DNA of 64,000 nt, taken from assembly GCF_009674775.1 (NCBI RefSeq), contig NZ_WKKE01000006.1, positions 150,596 to 214,595 on the forward strand, read 5' to 3'. Under the pieces are notes generated by a model, which saw only the letters and a list, made by a program, of their open reading frames with translations, had not been told where the DNA came from and did no database searches. The DNA comes from Flavobacterium sp. LC2016-23. Lineage in GTDB: Bacteria; Bacteroidota; Bacteroidia; Flavobacteriales; Flavobacteriaceae. This document shows positions 25,741 through 33,812 of this stretch, one piece after another; position 1 is the stretch's first letter, and each line of letters opens with the position of its first letter. The position numbers and the translations under genes are program-made.

Positions 25741-26220
25741 ATGAAATCATTATCTAAAATCTGTCTGATGGCAGTAATTGCAGGCCTTTTCTCATTTCAG
25801 GCTTCAGCACAAACCACGAAATACAAATGCCTTTTGCAAATGGCGAATTATGTTGGGGAAGGTGCTTATGTGGCAGTATCTCTTATTGATGCTAAAGGAG
25901 AATATGAAAAAACCCTGTATGTAATGGGCGACGATAAAAAGTGGTATAAAAGTTTGAAGGAATGGAATAAATTCAATACTAAAAAACCGGATGTAAGTGC
26001 TAAAACAGGAGCTTCGGTTACGGGTGGAGACCGCAGCGTAACGGTATTCGAGATCGAAAACTCAAAAATTAATAAAGGCTATAAAATACGTTTTGAAACT
26101 GCTGTTGAAGATCAGAAATATTATGTAGGAGATGCCGAAATACCTTTGACAACAGCCGGCATTACCGAAAAAGCAGAAGGAAAAGGGTACATACGATATG
26201 TAAAACTTAGCAATATATAA
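25741..26220 (+). CDS. DUF2271 exported protein with possible flavinylation motif
   Basis: The 159-residue protein has a signal peptide (cleavage near ASAQT), then the DUF2271 fold with YVAVSLIDAKGEYEKTLYV, KWYKSLKEW and the basic/aromatic C-terminus. At residues 84-94 it reads DVSAKTGASVT. This resembles the ApbE recognition motif D..(S/T)GA(T/S)x(T/S), in which FMN is attached to the hydroxyl residue after GA (here S92). With apbE two genes downstream, it is a candidate covalent flavoprotein carrying electrons in the periplasm. It lies 5 bases ahead of the PepSY reductase. The motif match is by eye. Confidence 0.8.
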   Translation: MKSLSKICLMAVIAGLFSFQASAQTTKYKCLLQMANYVGEGAYVAVSLIDAKGEYEKTLYVMGDDKKWYKSLKEWNKFNTKKPDVSAKTGASVTGGDRSVTVFEIENSKINKGYKIRFETAVEDQKYYVGDAEIPLTTAGITEKAEGKGYIRYVKLSNI

Positions 26221-26225
26221 GGCAT

Positions 26226-28427
26226 ATGACATTATCCGTCTGGAGATATGCACACCTAACGCTGGCGGTATTTTCTTCACTCTTTCTTGTTCTGGCATCC
26301 GTTACCGGAGTGGTACTTGCTGCCGATGCGATAGGGGAGAAAATACCGCCTTATCGTGTTGATAATTTTGAGAATCTCTACATTGCAGATGTTGTTCCGG
26401 CTTTGAGTAAGAATTATCTCGAAGTGAGCGAAATCAGTGTAGACCACAATCAGTTTACTACCTTAAAAGGGCTTGATGAAGAGGGTAACGATGTTAACGC
26501 TTATATAAATCCGACAACTGGCACAGTAGTAGGGAAGACTGAAAAGAAAAGTGCTTTTATCCAATGGGTCACTTCACTTCATCGTTCGCTGTTTTTGCAC
26601 GAAACCGGAAGGCTTTTTATTGGGGTGAATGCTTTTTTGCTTTTTCTGATTGCCATTTCCGGTACCGCATTGGTATTACAGAGACAAAAGGGATTACGAC
26701 GTTTTTTCTCGAAAATCATTAAAGACAATTTTGCACAATATTACCATGTCATCTTAGGAAGGCTGATGCTTATTCCGATTTTGATAATGGCGCTTTCGGG
26801 TACCTATCTTTCCATGCAAAGATTTAAACTTTTTCCGGAGACCAAAATCAATGATAAAGAAAGTTCATTCGATACTAAAACTGCCAAAAAACAAAATAGT
26901 GCCGATTTTGAGATCTTCAAAAAGATAAAACTTTCTGAGGTCCAGAAAATAGAATTTCCTTTTGATACCGAAGATCCGGAAGAGTTTTTTATACTGAAAC
27001 TTACCGATCGGGAACTGAAGATCAATCAGTTTACAGGGCAAATTGTAAGCGAAGTCCGTTATCCGGTGACGGTATTGCTTGAAAATCTGAGCCTTGATCT
27101 TCATACCGGACGCGCTAATGCGATCTGGGCTGTTGTTCTGGCCATTGCAGCTCTGAACATTCTGTTTTTTATTTATTCGGGTTTTGCCATGACGTTGCGT
27201 CGCAGGGAAACCAGAATAAAAAACAAACATACAGCAAAAGACAGTCGCTTCATTATACTGGCCGGTTCAGAAAACGGAAGTACTTTGCGTTTTGCAAATG
27301 CGATTCACACACAATTGCTGCACAAAGGTTTTTCATCTTATCTGGGTGGTTTAAATGACTATACCCAATTTCCAAAAGCAGAACATCTTATCATTTTTAC
27401 GTCAACACACGGGCTAGGGGATGCACCTTCCAATGGCGGTAAATTTTTAGCACTGGTGGATCAATATCCACAGGAACAAAAAGTTGCAGTAAGCGTTGTT
27501 GGTTTCGGGTCTAAATCATATCCTGATTTTTGTGGTTTTGCGAAAAAAACAGAAGAGTTGTTAGCTCAGAAATCATGGAGTAACCATTTTCTCGAACTCC
27601 ACACGGTTGATGATAAGTCACCGAAACAATTTGTAGAATGGGTAAAAAAATGGAGCCAAAAAACAGACATTCCTTTAGCTGTGACACCGGCAACCTATGC
27701 ACAAAAGCCAAGAGGAGTGGAGAAGATGATTGTTTTGGAAAAAACAGCGATTTCAGAAACCGATCATACCTTTAGGATCACCCTGCGTGCCGGAATGCGG
27801 ACTAAATTTACCTCGGGCGACCTGCTTGCCGTTTATCCGGCGGGAGACGGGAGAGACCGTTTGTATTCGATAGGCAAGAGCAAAGGGAATATCAGTTTAG
27901 TGGTAAAGCTGCATCCACACGGTCTTGGATCCGGTTATTTATACGATCTTAAACCCGGTTCTGTTATCAGAGCGCGCGTTATGCATAATGAAGGATTTCA
28001 TTTTCCTAAAAAGAGCATGGGAGTGGCTCTGATTTCAAATGGAACCGGAATTGCACCCTTTCTGGGAATGATTGAGCAGAATAAAACTAAAACAGCCTGT
28101 CATTTGTATTGTGGTTTCCGAAACGAAACGGAATCGGTTTCTGCATACAGAGAATTCGCAAACGATCACATCAGCAAGCAATACCTGAAAGATTTTCACT
28201 TTGCCTTTTCACGCGAACAAAATCAATGTTATGTGATGGATTTGATTCAAAGAGACGCTGTTTTCTTTGCTGCTTTATTACAAAAGGGCGGAACAATTAT
28301 GATTTGCGGTTCACTTGCAATGCAGCAGGATGTAGAAAAAGTGCTGGACACCATTTGCATTGAAAAAACCGGAAACGATCTGGCGTTTTATAAAACAAAA
28401 AAACAAGTACTGGCAGATTGTTATTAA
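26226..28427 (+). CDS. PepSY membrane flavoreductase (PepSY_TM + flavodoxin + FNR)
   Basis: The 733-residue protein has PepSY-type membrane helices at about 8-32, 130-152, 172-194 and 298-322, with periplasmic PepSY segments between. Histidines in or near the helices (H10, H119, H125, H174, H293) could bind haem. A cytoplasmic flavodoxin domain (about 340-480; LAGSENGSTLRFAN, STHGLGDAPSNGG) and an FAD/NADPH-binding FNR domain (about 500-733; DRLYSIGKSKG, ISNGTGIAPFLGM) follow. It should move electrons from NADPH through FAD and FMN across the inner membrane to a periplasmic acceptor. The adjacent DUF2271 protein is the obvious candidate. Ferric iron or another metal complex could be the final acceptor. 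Confidence 0.9.
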   Translation: MTLSVWRYAHLTLAVFSSLFLVLASVTGVVLAADAIGEKIPPYRVDNFENLYIADVVPALSKNYLEVSEISVDHNQFTTLKGLDEEGNDVNAYINPTTGTVVGKTEKKSAFIQWVTSLHRSLFLHETGRLFIGVNAFLLFLIAISGTALVLQRQKGLRRFFSKIIKDNFAQYYHVILGRLMLIPILIMALSGTYLSMQRFKLFPETKINDKESSFDTKTAKKQNSADFEIFKKIKLSEVQKIEFPFDTEDPEEFFILKLTDRELKINQFTGQIVSEVRYPVTVLLENLSLDLHTGRANAIWAVVLAIAALNILFFIYSGFAMTLRRRETRIKNKHTAKDSRFIILAGSENGSTLRFANAIHTQLLHKGFSSYLGGLNDYTQFPKAEHLIIFTSTHGLGDAPSNGGKFLALVDQYPQEQKVAVSVVGFGSKSYPDFCGFAKKTEELLAQKSWSNHFLELHTVDDKSPKQFVEWVKKWSQKTDIPLAVTPATYAQKPRGVEKMIVLEKTAISETDHTFRITLRAGMRTKFTSGDLLAVYPAGDGRDRLYSIGKSKGNISLVVKLHPHGLGSGYLYDLKPGSVIRARVMHNEGFHFPKKSMGVALISNGTGIAPFLGMIEQNKTKTACHLYCGFRNETESVSAYREFANDHISKQYLKDFHFAFSREQNQCYVMDLIQRDAVFFAALLQKGGTIMICGSLAMQQDVEKVLDTICIEKTGNDLAFYKTKKQVLADCY

Positions 28428-28437
28428 GCTTGAAATT

Positions 28438-29424
28438 ATGTTAAAGAGAATACTAAATATAGTTCCAATTTGCCTGTTCCTGTACAGTTTTGCCTGCACA
28501 GGACAAGTGCTGCGAAAAAGAACCACATTGCTGATGGGAAGCCGTTTTGATATTACTATTGTGGCAGAAGATTCACTAACGGCTGAAACCCTAATAAAAG
28601 AAACCATTGCAGAAATTATACGCATAGAAAACCTTATTTCGGACTGGAAATCGGATTCTCAGGTTTCAGAGGTCAATCAAAATGCGGGTATTCGCGCCGT
28701 AAAAGTAGACCCGGAAGTTTTTGATCTGACCAAGAGAGCAATTGCCATTTCTAAGATCACAAACGGGGCGTTCGATATTAGCTTTGCCGCATTGGAAAAA
28801 GTATGGAAATATGACGGCTCTATGACCAAAATACCGACACCGGAGCAGATCAAAAAATCAGTAGAAAAAGTAGGATATCAAAACATAGTCTTAGACAGTA
28901 TTCAGTCGACGATATTTCTGAAACTACCCGGAATGAAAATTGGTTTTGGATCCATCGGAAAAGGCTACGCAGCCGATAAAGCCCGCGAAGTGATGGAAGC
29001 CAAAGGCGTAAAAGCCGGCATTGTGAACGCTTCCGGAGACTTAACCACTTGGGGAAAACAACCCAACGGAAAAGAATGGACTATCGGCATTACGAATCCA
29101 TTTGATACAGATAAATTCGTCAAAATATTTTCCCTGAAAAGAGAAGCCGTTACCACCTCCGGTAATTATGAAAAGTTTGTAGAATTAAACGGTAAAAGAT
29201 ATTCCCATATCATAAACCCCATCACGGGTTATCCCGCAACCGGACTGGTGAGCGTCACCGTCTTCGGACCAAGTGCGGAAATGGCAAATGGTTTCAGTAC
29301 TTCATTGATTGTTCTCGGAAAAGAGGCCGGACTTCAGTTAATCCATAAATATCCGGAGTATAGTTGTTTAATGATTACGGATAAGGGAAAAGTTTTTAAA
29401 TCGAAAAATTTTAGGAGGAATTGA
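28438..29424 (+). CDS. apbE: ApbE family FAD:protein FMN transferase
   Basis: The 328-residue protein has family motifs LLMGSRFDI, TNGAFDISFAAL, GSIGKGYAADKA, VNASGDLTTWG and the C-terminal SHIINPITGYPA. ApbE uses FAD and magnesium to attach FMN to Ser/Thr of target proteins in the periplasm. I chose the ATG at 28438, 10 bases after the preceding stop, because the hydrophobic N-terminus (LKRILNIVPICLFLYSFAC) is a clean export signal; an upstream non-ATG frame overlaps the reductase gene. It closes the operon and supplies the flavin for a partner with the D..SGAT-type motif. Confidence 0.93.
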   Translation: MLKRILNIVPICLFLYSFACTGQVLRKRTTLLMGSRFDITIVAEDSLTAETLIKETIAEIIRIENLISDWKSDSQVSEVNQNAGIRAVKVDPEVFDLTKRAIAISKITNGAFDISFAALEKVWKYDGSMTKIPTPEQIKKSVEKVGYQNIVLDSIQSTIFLKLPGMKIGFGSIGKGYAADKAREVMEAKGVKAGIVNASGDLTTWGKQPNGKEWTIGITNPFDTDKFVKIFSLKREAVTTSGNYEKFVELNGKRYSHIINPITGYPATGLVSVTVFGPSAEMANGFSTSLIVLGKEAGLQLIHKYPEYSCLMITDKGKVFKSKNFRRN

Positions 29425-29506
29425 GTGGAAGTTTTTTTATTTCTTAAAACAGATTTGCTCTTTATAATTAGATCATTTATGACACCTCTGAATACTAGCG
29501 AATTAT

Positions 29507-30286
29507 TTAATTGACATTAACATCAAAAGAAACTTCTTTATTAAGAACTGGTGTTACTTTATCATCAAAAGTATATTGAGCTATTATTTTTATTCTATTA
29601 ATGCCTTTATTGTTTAAAACTTCTTCAGCAATAATTTCTGTTGGTAATTTACTTTTAATAATTCTCTTAACTTTCGGGTTATCACCAATGCTATTTTCTA
29701 TTCTAAAACTTCTTTTTGCATTTGGTATGTTGGCTACTAAATAACTATATCTTATAGTATCTCCTATCTTTAAGATATCTTCAGTTTTAATCCCAATCTG
29801 TCTTTTATTTATTAGTTTATATTGAGCTACTGGCCAAATTGAATAACCATCATACATCTTTACTACTTTGTCTCCAAATCTTATAATAAAGGCGGTTTTT
29901 CCAAGGCTGTCACACATAATATATTTGTTGATTAAACCTTTTTTGTCGTAATAAATACATTCTAAATTTACTTTAGTATTTTTTCTATAATATACAGACT
30001 CAATTTTACCGTTATTATCATAGTAAGAACATACTCCGCTTGGTTCATTATTTATAAATTTTCCTTCTGCTATTTTAATTCCCTTTTCATTATAATTTAT
30101 AAATTTCCCCTCCAAAATTGTATCACCATTGCTAAGAATGTATTCGTGTGTTTTTAGTAGTTTTCCTGTTTTGCTATATTCTTTTAAAACATAAACTTTT
30201 TTATCATTAGAAGTTTTATTAAATATTATTAGTCCAATAATTATAATAGATAATATTAGGAATGTTATTTTATATTTTGTTTTCAT
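29507..30286 (-). CDS. MORN-like repeat membrane-anchored protein, possible immunity/antitoxin type
   Basis: The 259-residue protein has one N-terminal membrane helix (YKITFLILSIIIIGLIIF) and then repeats of the type GTILEGKFINYNEKGI and AEGKFINNEPSGVCSYYDNNG, which resemble MORN or YwqK-type repeats. The last 100 residues look like a beta-sandwich. It is clearly more AT-rich than the operon on its right. A 64-base block upstream (30342-30405) is homologous to one upstream of the lipoprotein at 33440, and RHS relics lie nearby. It could be an immunity protein of a lost polymorphic toxin. Function is not established. Confidence 0.6.
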   Translation of the reverse strand: MKTKYKITFLILSIIIIGLIIFNKTSNDKKVYVLKEYSKTGKLLKTHEYILSNGDTILEGKFINYNEKGIKIAEGKFINNEPSGVCSYYDNNGKIESVYYRKNTKVNLECIYYDKKGLINKYIMCDSLGKTAFIIRFGDKVVKMYDGYSIWPVAQYKLINKRQIGIKTEDILKIGDTIRYSYLVANIPNAKRSFRIENSIGDNPKVKRIIKSKLPTEIIAEEVLNNKGINRIKIIAQYTFDDKVTPVLNKEVSFDVNVN

Positions 30287-30341
30287 TATCTCTTTTTGTT
30301 ACCGTCGATAAACATCTTTTCTTATTTGAACTCAGTTATAT

Positions 30342-30405
30342 CAGCTTACCCAAGTCTTCATCAACTCTGATAAATGTGTCTGACTTTTGCGTCATTTGTA
30401 AGAAT
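30342..30405. repeat. Diverged 64-base block shared with 33813-33876
   Basis: This stretch and 33813-33876 align over their full length at roughly three quarters identity (shared core AAGTCTTCATC, AAATGT, TGACTTT). Both lie just upstream of a minus-strand accessory gene. Read on the minus strand, both begin a short peptide of the form MxQ...R(S/V)DED(F/L). They look like tails of a common upstream cassette that has been replaced. Confidence 0.6.
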
Positions 30406-30468
30406 AAAAAAAAATGCACAAAGTCAAATTGTGCATTTTGTATATAAGAAATCCTCTACTTAAGAATA

Positions 30469-30870
30469 TTATTTCCTTTTCATCAATTTTTCTAAATACT
30501 CCACCTTATCCTTTTCAGCCTGAACCAAACGTTCGAAAAGTTCTACGACTTTTTCAAGAGGATTGAAGGTGCAATGAGATGGATGATTGTTAAATGATCC
30601 AGATCCAGCAGTACTGTTATCATAAAAGTTATTGAAATAACTAAAAACAGATTCTTCCGAAAAGTTTTCAATAGCTTCTACCGTAACACCAAGTGCTTTT
30701 GCAATTTCTTTCAGTTTTGCGGGATCAACAGTTTCGCTGGATTCAATAACGGAAATATATTTCTGACTTGTTCCAATAGCTTCTCCAAGTACTTCTTGTT
30801 TCATACCACGAAGTTCTCTGATTCGGCTTATATTTCGGCCAATGTGTCTGGGTTTGGTTGCTGTGCTCAT
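30469..30870 (-). CDS. XRE-type helix-turn-helix regulator with C-terminal coiled coil
   Basis: 133 residues. The HTH_3 domain (10-65) reads ISRIRELRGMKQEVLGEAIG and TSQKYISVIESSETVDPAKL, followed by a low-complexity Asn/Ser linker and a C-terminal helix (VVELFERLVQAEKDKVEYLE), which is probably a dimerisation coil. Tandem direct repeats lie just upstream and may be its sites. It is one of two HTH genes in this accessory region. Confidence 0.8.
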   Translation of the reverse strand: MSTATKPRHIGRNISRIRELRGMKQEVLGEAIGTSQKYISVIESSETVDPAKLKEIAKALGVTVEAIENFSEESVFSYFNNFYDNSTAGSGSFNNHPSHCTFNPLEKVVELFERLVQAEKDKVEYLEKLMKRK

Positions 30871-30895
30871 AGTTCAAAGATAATAATAATGAATA

Positions 30896-30974
30896 AAAAA
30901 ATTAGATAATTTGGTAATTAGATAATTAGATAATTTGATAATGTAAACTGCGACTGAAAACCGCGACTGAAAAC
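30896..30974. repeat. Short direct repeats between the two HTH genes
   Basis: Four or five imperfect copies of ATTAGATAATTTG-like units (30896-30942) are followed by two tandem copies of GCGACTGAAAAC (30950-30974). They separate the 173-residue gene from the XRE gene and could be regulator sites or simple-repeat expansions. Confidence 0.6.
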
Positions 30975-30978
30975 TTTC

Positions 30979-31500
30979 TTACAGAGCCGATAGTTTCTTT
31001 TTCAGGCACTTTTCCTCGTATTGCAGCAGTTGAAGTTTAAATTCGTATTGCTTCTGTTGGTGAGGACTGTTTTTCTGCATAACATCTTTTGTTCTGTCTT
31101 TTAGGTGCGGTAAAACTTTGTCTTTGATTTCTTTTTCTACTTCGTCTTCCAGAAAATCAGTAAGTTCGAAACCGTTGCGGGCACATTCGTATTTTTCCTG
31201 ACACTTTTTGAGTTTAGCGGTGATCCTATATTGGTTGATTTTGTTTAGGTTCAACTGGTCCTCCCAGTACTCCATTTCGTTTAATTCCGGCTGCTGTATA
31301 GGAGAAGGATTATTTTCTCTCTTTATTTTTTGCTGTTCTACAAAAACCTCCATTTTAACGAGTCTCAGTTGGGCTGCCGACGGCAGAAGACGTTTCCCTA
31401 ATACATACATCGACCAAAGGCCTGGCTTTACACCCAATAGTGTGGCTATTTCTTCCTGCTGAAACCCCAATAGGTCTCCTGTTTTTTTCTCCCTTTTCAT
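30979..31500 (-). CDS. Hypothetical protein with N-terminal HTH-like segment and charged helices
   Basis: 173 residues. The first 45 resemble an XRE-like recognition unit (FQQEEIATLLGVKPGLWSMY, then GKRLLPSAAQLRLVK). The rest is strongly charged and helical (EKEIKDKVLPHLKDRTKDVM). I do not recognise a named family. The strong repeat cluster directly upstream (31558-31672) suggests it binds its own promoter region. It lies 108 bases upstream of the XRE gene in the same direction. Confidence 0.65.
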   Translation of the reverse strand: MKREKKTGDLLGFQQEEIATLLGVKPGLWSMYVLGKRLLPSAAQLRLVKMEVFVEQQKIKRENNPSPIQQPELNEMEYWEDQLNLNKINQYRITAKLKKCQEKYECARNGFELTDFLEDEVEKEIKDKVLPHLKDRTKDVMQKNSPHQQKQYEFKLQLLQYEEKCLKKKLSAL

Positions 31501-31557
31501 TACTCAGTTTATGGTTGTTGTATTTTAGTACTGTTTAAAATTAATTGCTATTCTCGC

Positions 31558-31672
31558 TTACAACATTCTGTTGTAAATTACTTGTTGTATTTTTTAATCA
31601 ACATAAGTTTTTCAACACGTCTGTTGTGAATTATTTGTTGAATTTGTATTACAACAAAAGTTTTTCAACACA
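31558..31672. repeat. Two-copy direct repeat with TTACAACA/TGTTGTAA palindrome
   Basis: Copy A (31561-31619) and copy B (31613-31672) are diverged direct repeats of about 57 bases. Each contains CAACA, CTGTTGT, TTGTTG and AGTTTTTCAACAC at the same spacing. Copy A opens with a perfect 19-base palindrome, TTACAACA-TTC-TGTTGTAA (31558-31576). CAACA/TGTTG units occur about ten times in 160 bases. This iteron-like pattern lies directly upstream of the HTH-like gene at 30979. Confidence 0.8.
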
Positions 31673-31940
31673 ATTTTTTAGACGTCATTTTAATTTTTGT
31701 TTTGCGAGGGAGATTTTTTATATCCTTACTTTAAATAAAAACAAATGTAATAAAAAGATTACAATTAAAAATAATTGGGGTAGAAAATATTTTTTGAGTA
31801 GTACTAGTTGTGCGAAGTAATTATCTACGCTGGCAAATATTTGTTACTTATTTCTCTTGCAAACAAATCTTGTCAAAAAACGATAGTCTTATAATATTTA
31901 CGCAGCTTTCAGGAGAAGCCTCTCGAGGGTTGGATATTTT
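31673..31940. other. AT-rich intergenic DNA, nothing recognised
   Basis: I found no coding pattern on either strand; a plus-strand frame at 31545-31820 is low-complexity and lacks a plausible start. Confidence 0.4.
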
Positions 31941-32201
31941 TTAGTAAATTCTAAAAACATAAAAACCCCACCATGTACTGATGAGGTTTGCTATTTTATT
32001 CTCTTTGTGGTTTATCATTGCGGGTGGGAAGTCACGGGACGTTCGTAGCTTTTCATGAGGAACACTTAGGAGAGCGGGGTCAATAAAATAAACAGGATTA
32101 TTAAGAGCGTAAGTATATGAACTAAAACTACGAGATTTCTCTGCAAGCGGGGTGGTTAAATTATAAAAACACCTAATCTGTAACACTAGCATTACCAACA
32201 T
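31941..32201 (-). pseudogene. RHS core-domain fragment
   Basis: The frame contains the diagnostic end of the RHS-associated core, PLAEKSRSFSSYTYALNNP followed by VYFIDP, which in intact proteins ends the conserved shell just before the variable toxin. The YD-repeat body is absent; only about 30 codons of core remain. The following codons (SVPHEKLRTSRDFPPAM) do not look like a toxin. This is a relic left by decay or recombination of an RHS/polymorphic-toxin gene. Confidence 0.75.
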
Positions 32202-32207
32202 TACCCA

Positions 32208-32681
32208 TTATTGTAATTCAATACAATCAACTTCATTATTACAGCCTGTACAAATTAATTTAGGAAGACCGTTTTTTAATTTTACTTTATTAATACAATT
32301 ATCTAATTTAAAAAACAGAATGTTTTTTACTAGTTTTATGGGTAATTGATAATCAGTTGCAACATTATAATATCCTACGAATTCTTTTTTTGCATTATAT
32401 ACAAAAATTTGATTATCACTGTGTAAACTTTGCAAATTAACATAAGATGAATTAATAATATAAAACTTCTTGTCATTTTTTGTTATAAACTGCCCCAGAT
32501 ACTTTCCTTCGTATTCATATCCTTTTTCAAATTTTTTCTTACTAACTTTATTTATGAGGTTATTAGTAATTAAATATTTATTAAACTTATGCCGCTGTTG
32601 TTGGTGTGCGAAGACTTCTTGGCAATATAAATTATTAAATGCAAAGTTTAAAAGAAAAAGCAAAATTGTTAGTTGTTTCAT
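32208..32681 (-). CDS. Exported hypothetical protein, candidate immunity protein
   Basis: The 157-residue protein has a signal peptide (MKQLTILLFLLNFAFNNLYC) and no family I recognise. Lysine, asparagine and aromatic residues dominate, and two cysteine pairs sit at the C-terminus (LICTGCNNEVDC). It lies 3 bases after the toxin-like fragment at 32685-32981 on the same strand, the usual place for an immunity gene. The base composition is very AT-rich, like its neighbours. Confidence 0.55.
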   Translation of the reverse strand: MKQLTILLFLLNFAFNNLYCQEVFAHQQQRHKFNKYLITNNLINKVSKKKFEKGYEYEGKYLGQFITKNDKKFYIINSSYVNLQSLHSDNQIFVYNAKKEFVGYYNVATDYQLPIKLVKNILFFKLDNCINKVKLKNGLPKLICTGCNNEVDCIELQ

Positions 32682-32684
32682 AAT

Positions 32685-32981
32685 TTAATAGTCTGTTGGT
32701 TTAGGTTCTCTGCTATTCTGTTCCATAGTATTAATTTTATTTTGGTATTCTTTATCTTTAGAACCAGGACCAAATCTTCTTAGTGCTTCAGTCCATCCTT
32801 GACAAGTAAAGTTGCCTTTTCCATCTGATGTAAATCCTTTACCAATTGAATATCTTATAGCTAGATTTATTTCCTGATGTGGAGAAAAAACAGCTCCTTT
32901 AGTAATTCCTAAACCGATTTTGTCACTGGTGTAATCCCCCGCTAGCGCGAGCGTCTCGCTCGTGAACGCAATCAACATCAA
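32685..32981 (-). pseudogene. C-terminal fragment of an RHS/polymorphic toxin
   Basis: The frame has no ATG start; the first possible start is TTG at 32981. Its first residues are read through a 31-base repeat (32941-32971). The body (GDYTSDKIGLGITKGAVFSP, HQEINLAIRYSIGKGF) looks like a folded domain end and is followed at once by the exported gene at 32208. I read it as a displaced toxin tip without its delivery shell. No catalytic motif is recognised. Confidence 0.5.
32941..32971 (-). repeat. 31-base repeat with internal palindrome, copy 1
   Basis: This copy and 33181-33211 are inverted relative to each other and differ at one base. Each contains the short palindrome GAGCG-AGA-CGCTC. Here the repeat is translated as part of the toxin-like fragment. 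Confidence 0.85.
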
Positions 32982-33124
32982 TTTATGTCAATTTCTAAAA
33001 CATTTTGGTCATTATCACCGTAGCTTCTTGCCAAATTTGTATTTTATACTCATTATTACATTTTGTAGCTAATCTAAGAAATACTTTGTGATTACGAACT
33101 AGATATTCGCACTAGCGAGTGAAA

Positions 33125-33152
33125 CATAAAAAAACTCGCATCACTGCGAGTT
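33125..33152 (-). terminator. Hairpin terminator for the lipoprotein gene at 33440
   Basis: AACTCGCA (33133-33140) and TGCGAGTT (33145-33152) form a tight stem with a 4-base loop. On the minus strand it is followed by seven Ts, a strong intrinsic terminator. Confidence 0.7.
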
Positions 33153-33180
33153 CTTTGTTTTTATGCTTTGTCGATTCACT

Positions 33181-33211
33181 TTGCGTTCACGAGCGAGACG
33201 CTCGCGCCAGC
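33181..33211 (+). repeat. 31-base repeat with internal palindrome, copy 2
   Basis: Inverted partner of 32941-32971, 209 bases away, in non-coding DNA. The sequence begins TTGCGTTCAC and contains GAGCGAGACGCTC. Such REP-like palindromes can be remnants of IS200/IS605-related elements or recombination points between cassettes. Confidence 0.85.
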
Positions 33212-33404
33212 AAGGGGAACAAAATTATATTTTGATTGATATTACTTTTGTATGCATTATAACCATAGTCAAACTGTTGTCGCTTTTGACACACACAGCA
33301 TTTATATCTTTGGTTTCCGTTGGATTGAAATCCATTTTTTATGCATTTACTATTCAAAAATTACAAATTTTTATTCTCTTTCAGGCAGTTAAATTGCTAA
33401 TATG

Positions 33405-33430
33405 TAAAAACACCTAATCTGATACACTAC
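33405..33430. repeat. Direct repeat flanking the toxin/immunity segment (second copy at 32164-32190)
   Basis: Both copies start with the identical 17 bases TAAAAACACCTAATCTG and continue with ACACTA. They lie in the same orientation 1.24 kb apart and enclose the toxin fragment, its candidate immunity gene and the 31-base repeats. This is the pattern left by insertion or by homologous exchange of a cassette. Confidence 0.75.
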
Positions 33431-33439
33431 CGATTTTGT

Positions 33440-33778
33440 TTATTCTTTCTTTAAATAAAATTTTGTATTAACAATTCCCTTTTTTACAAAATAAAGTTTG
33501 TTTCCTTTTATTTTAAATGTAAGGGTATCTGGAGGAAAGTTATTTTTTGTTGCATCCAAAAAACAAATTACTTGTTTTTCTTTTAATATATAATGCCCTT
33601 TAGCAAAAATACTTATCGTATGTATTTCTGTCTTTTCAACAGTATTGTCAGAATTTAAAGTTATTTGAAAAAATGCGCTCTTATCTCTTGAATAACTAGT
33701 ATTATATTTTCCGTAAATATTTTTACTACAAGAAGTAAATATTATCAAGAATCCTATCAATAGAATTATTTTTTTCAT
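33440..33778 (-). CDS. Small lipoprotein, hypothetical
   Basis: 112 residues with a lipoprotein signal (MKKIILLIGFLIIFTSCSK, lipobox FTSC), then a lipocalin-like beta pattern: GKYNTSYSRDKSAFFQITLN, HYILKEKQVICFLDA and PPDTLTFKIKGNKLYFVKKG. No family is recognised. The position in the RHS graveyard, and the upstream block shared with the gene at 29507, suggest an orphan immunity lipoprotein; this is inference. Confidence 0.6.
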   Translation of the reverse strand: MKKIILLIGFLIIFTSCSKNIYGKYNTSYSRDKSAFFQITLNSDNTVEKTEIHTISIFAKGHYILKEKQVICFLDATKNNFPPDTLTFKIKGNKLYFVKKGIVNTKFYLKKE

Positions 33779-33812
33779 CCTTATTGTGGTTTATATGTTG
33801 TGGTTCCAATCC

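Noticed and set aside
28360..28437. Longer ApbE start overlapping the reductase gene
   Set aside because: The extension lies inside the reductase coding sequence and is hydrophilic; ATG at 28438 gives a proper export signal.
31545..31820. 91-codon plus-strand gene overlapping the CAACA/TGTTG repeats
   Set aside because: The frame consists of the repeat cluster and AT-rich DNA, and it runs against the direction of the neighbouring genes.
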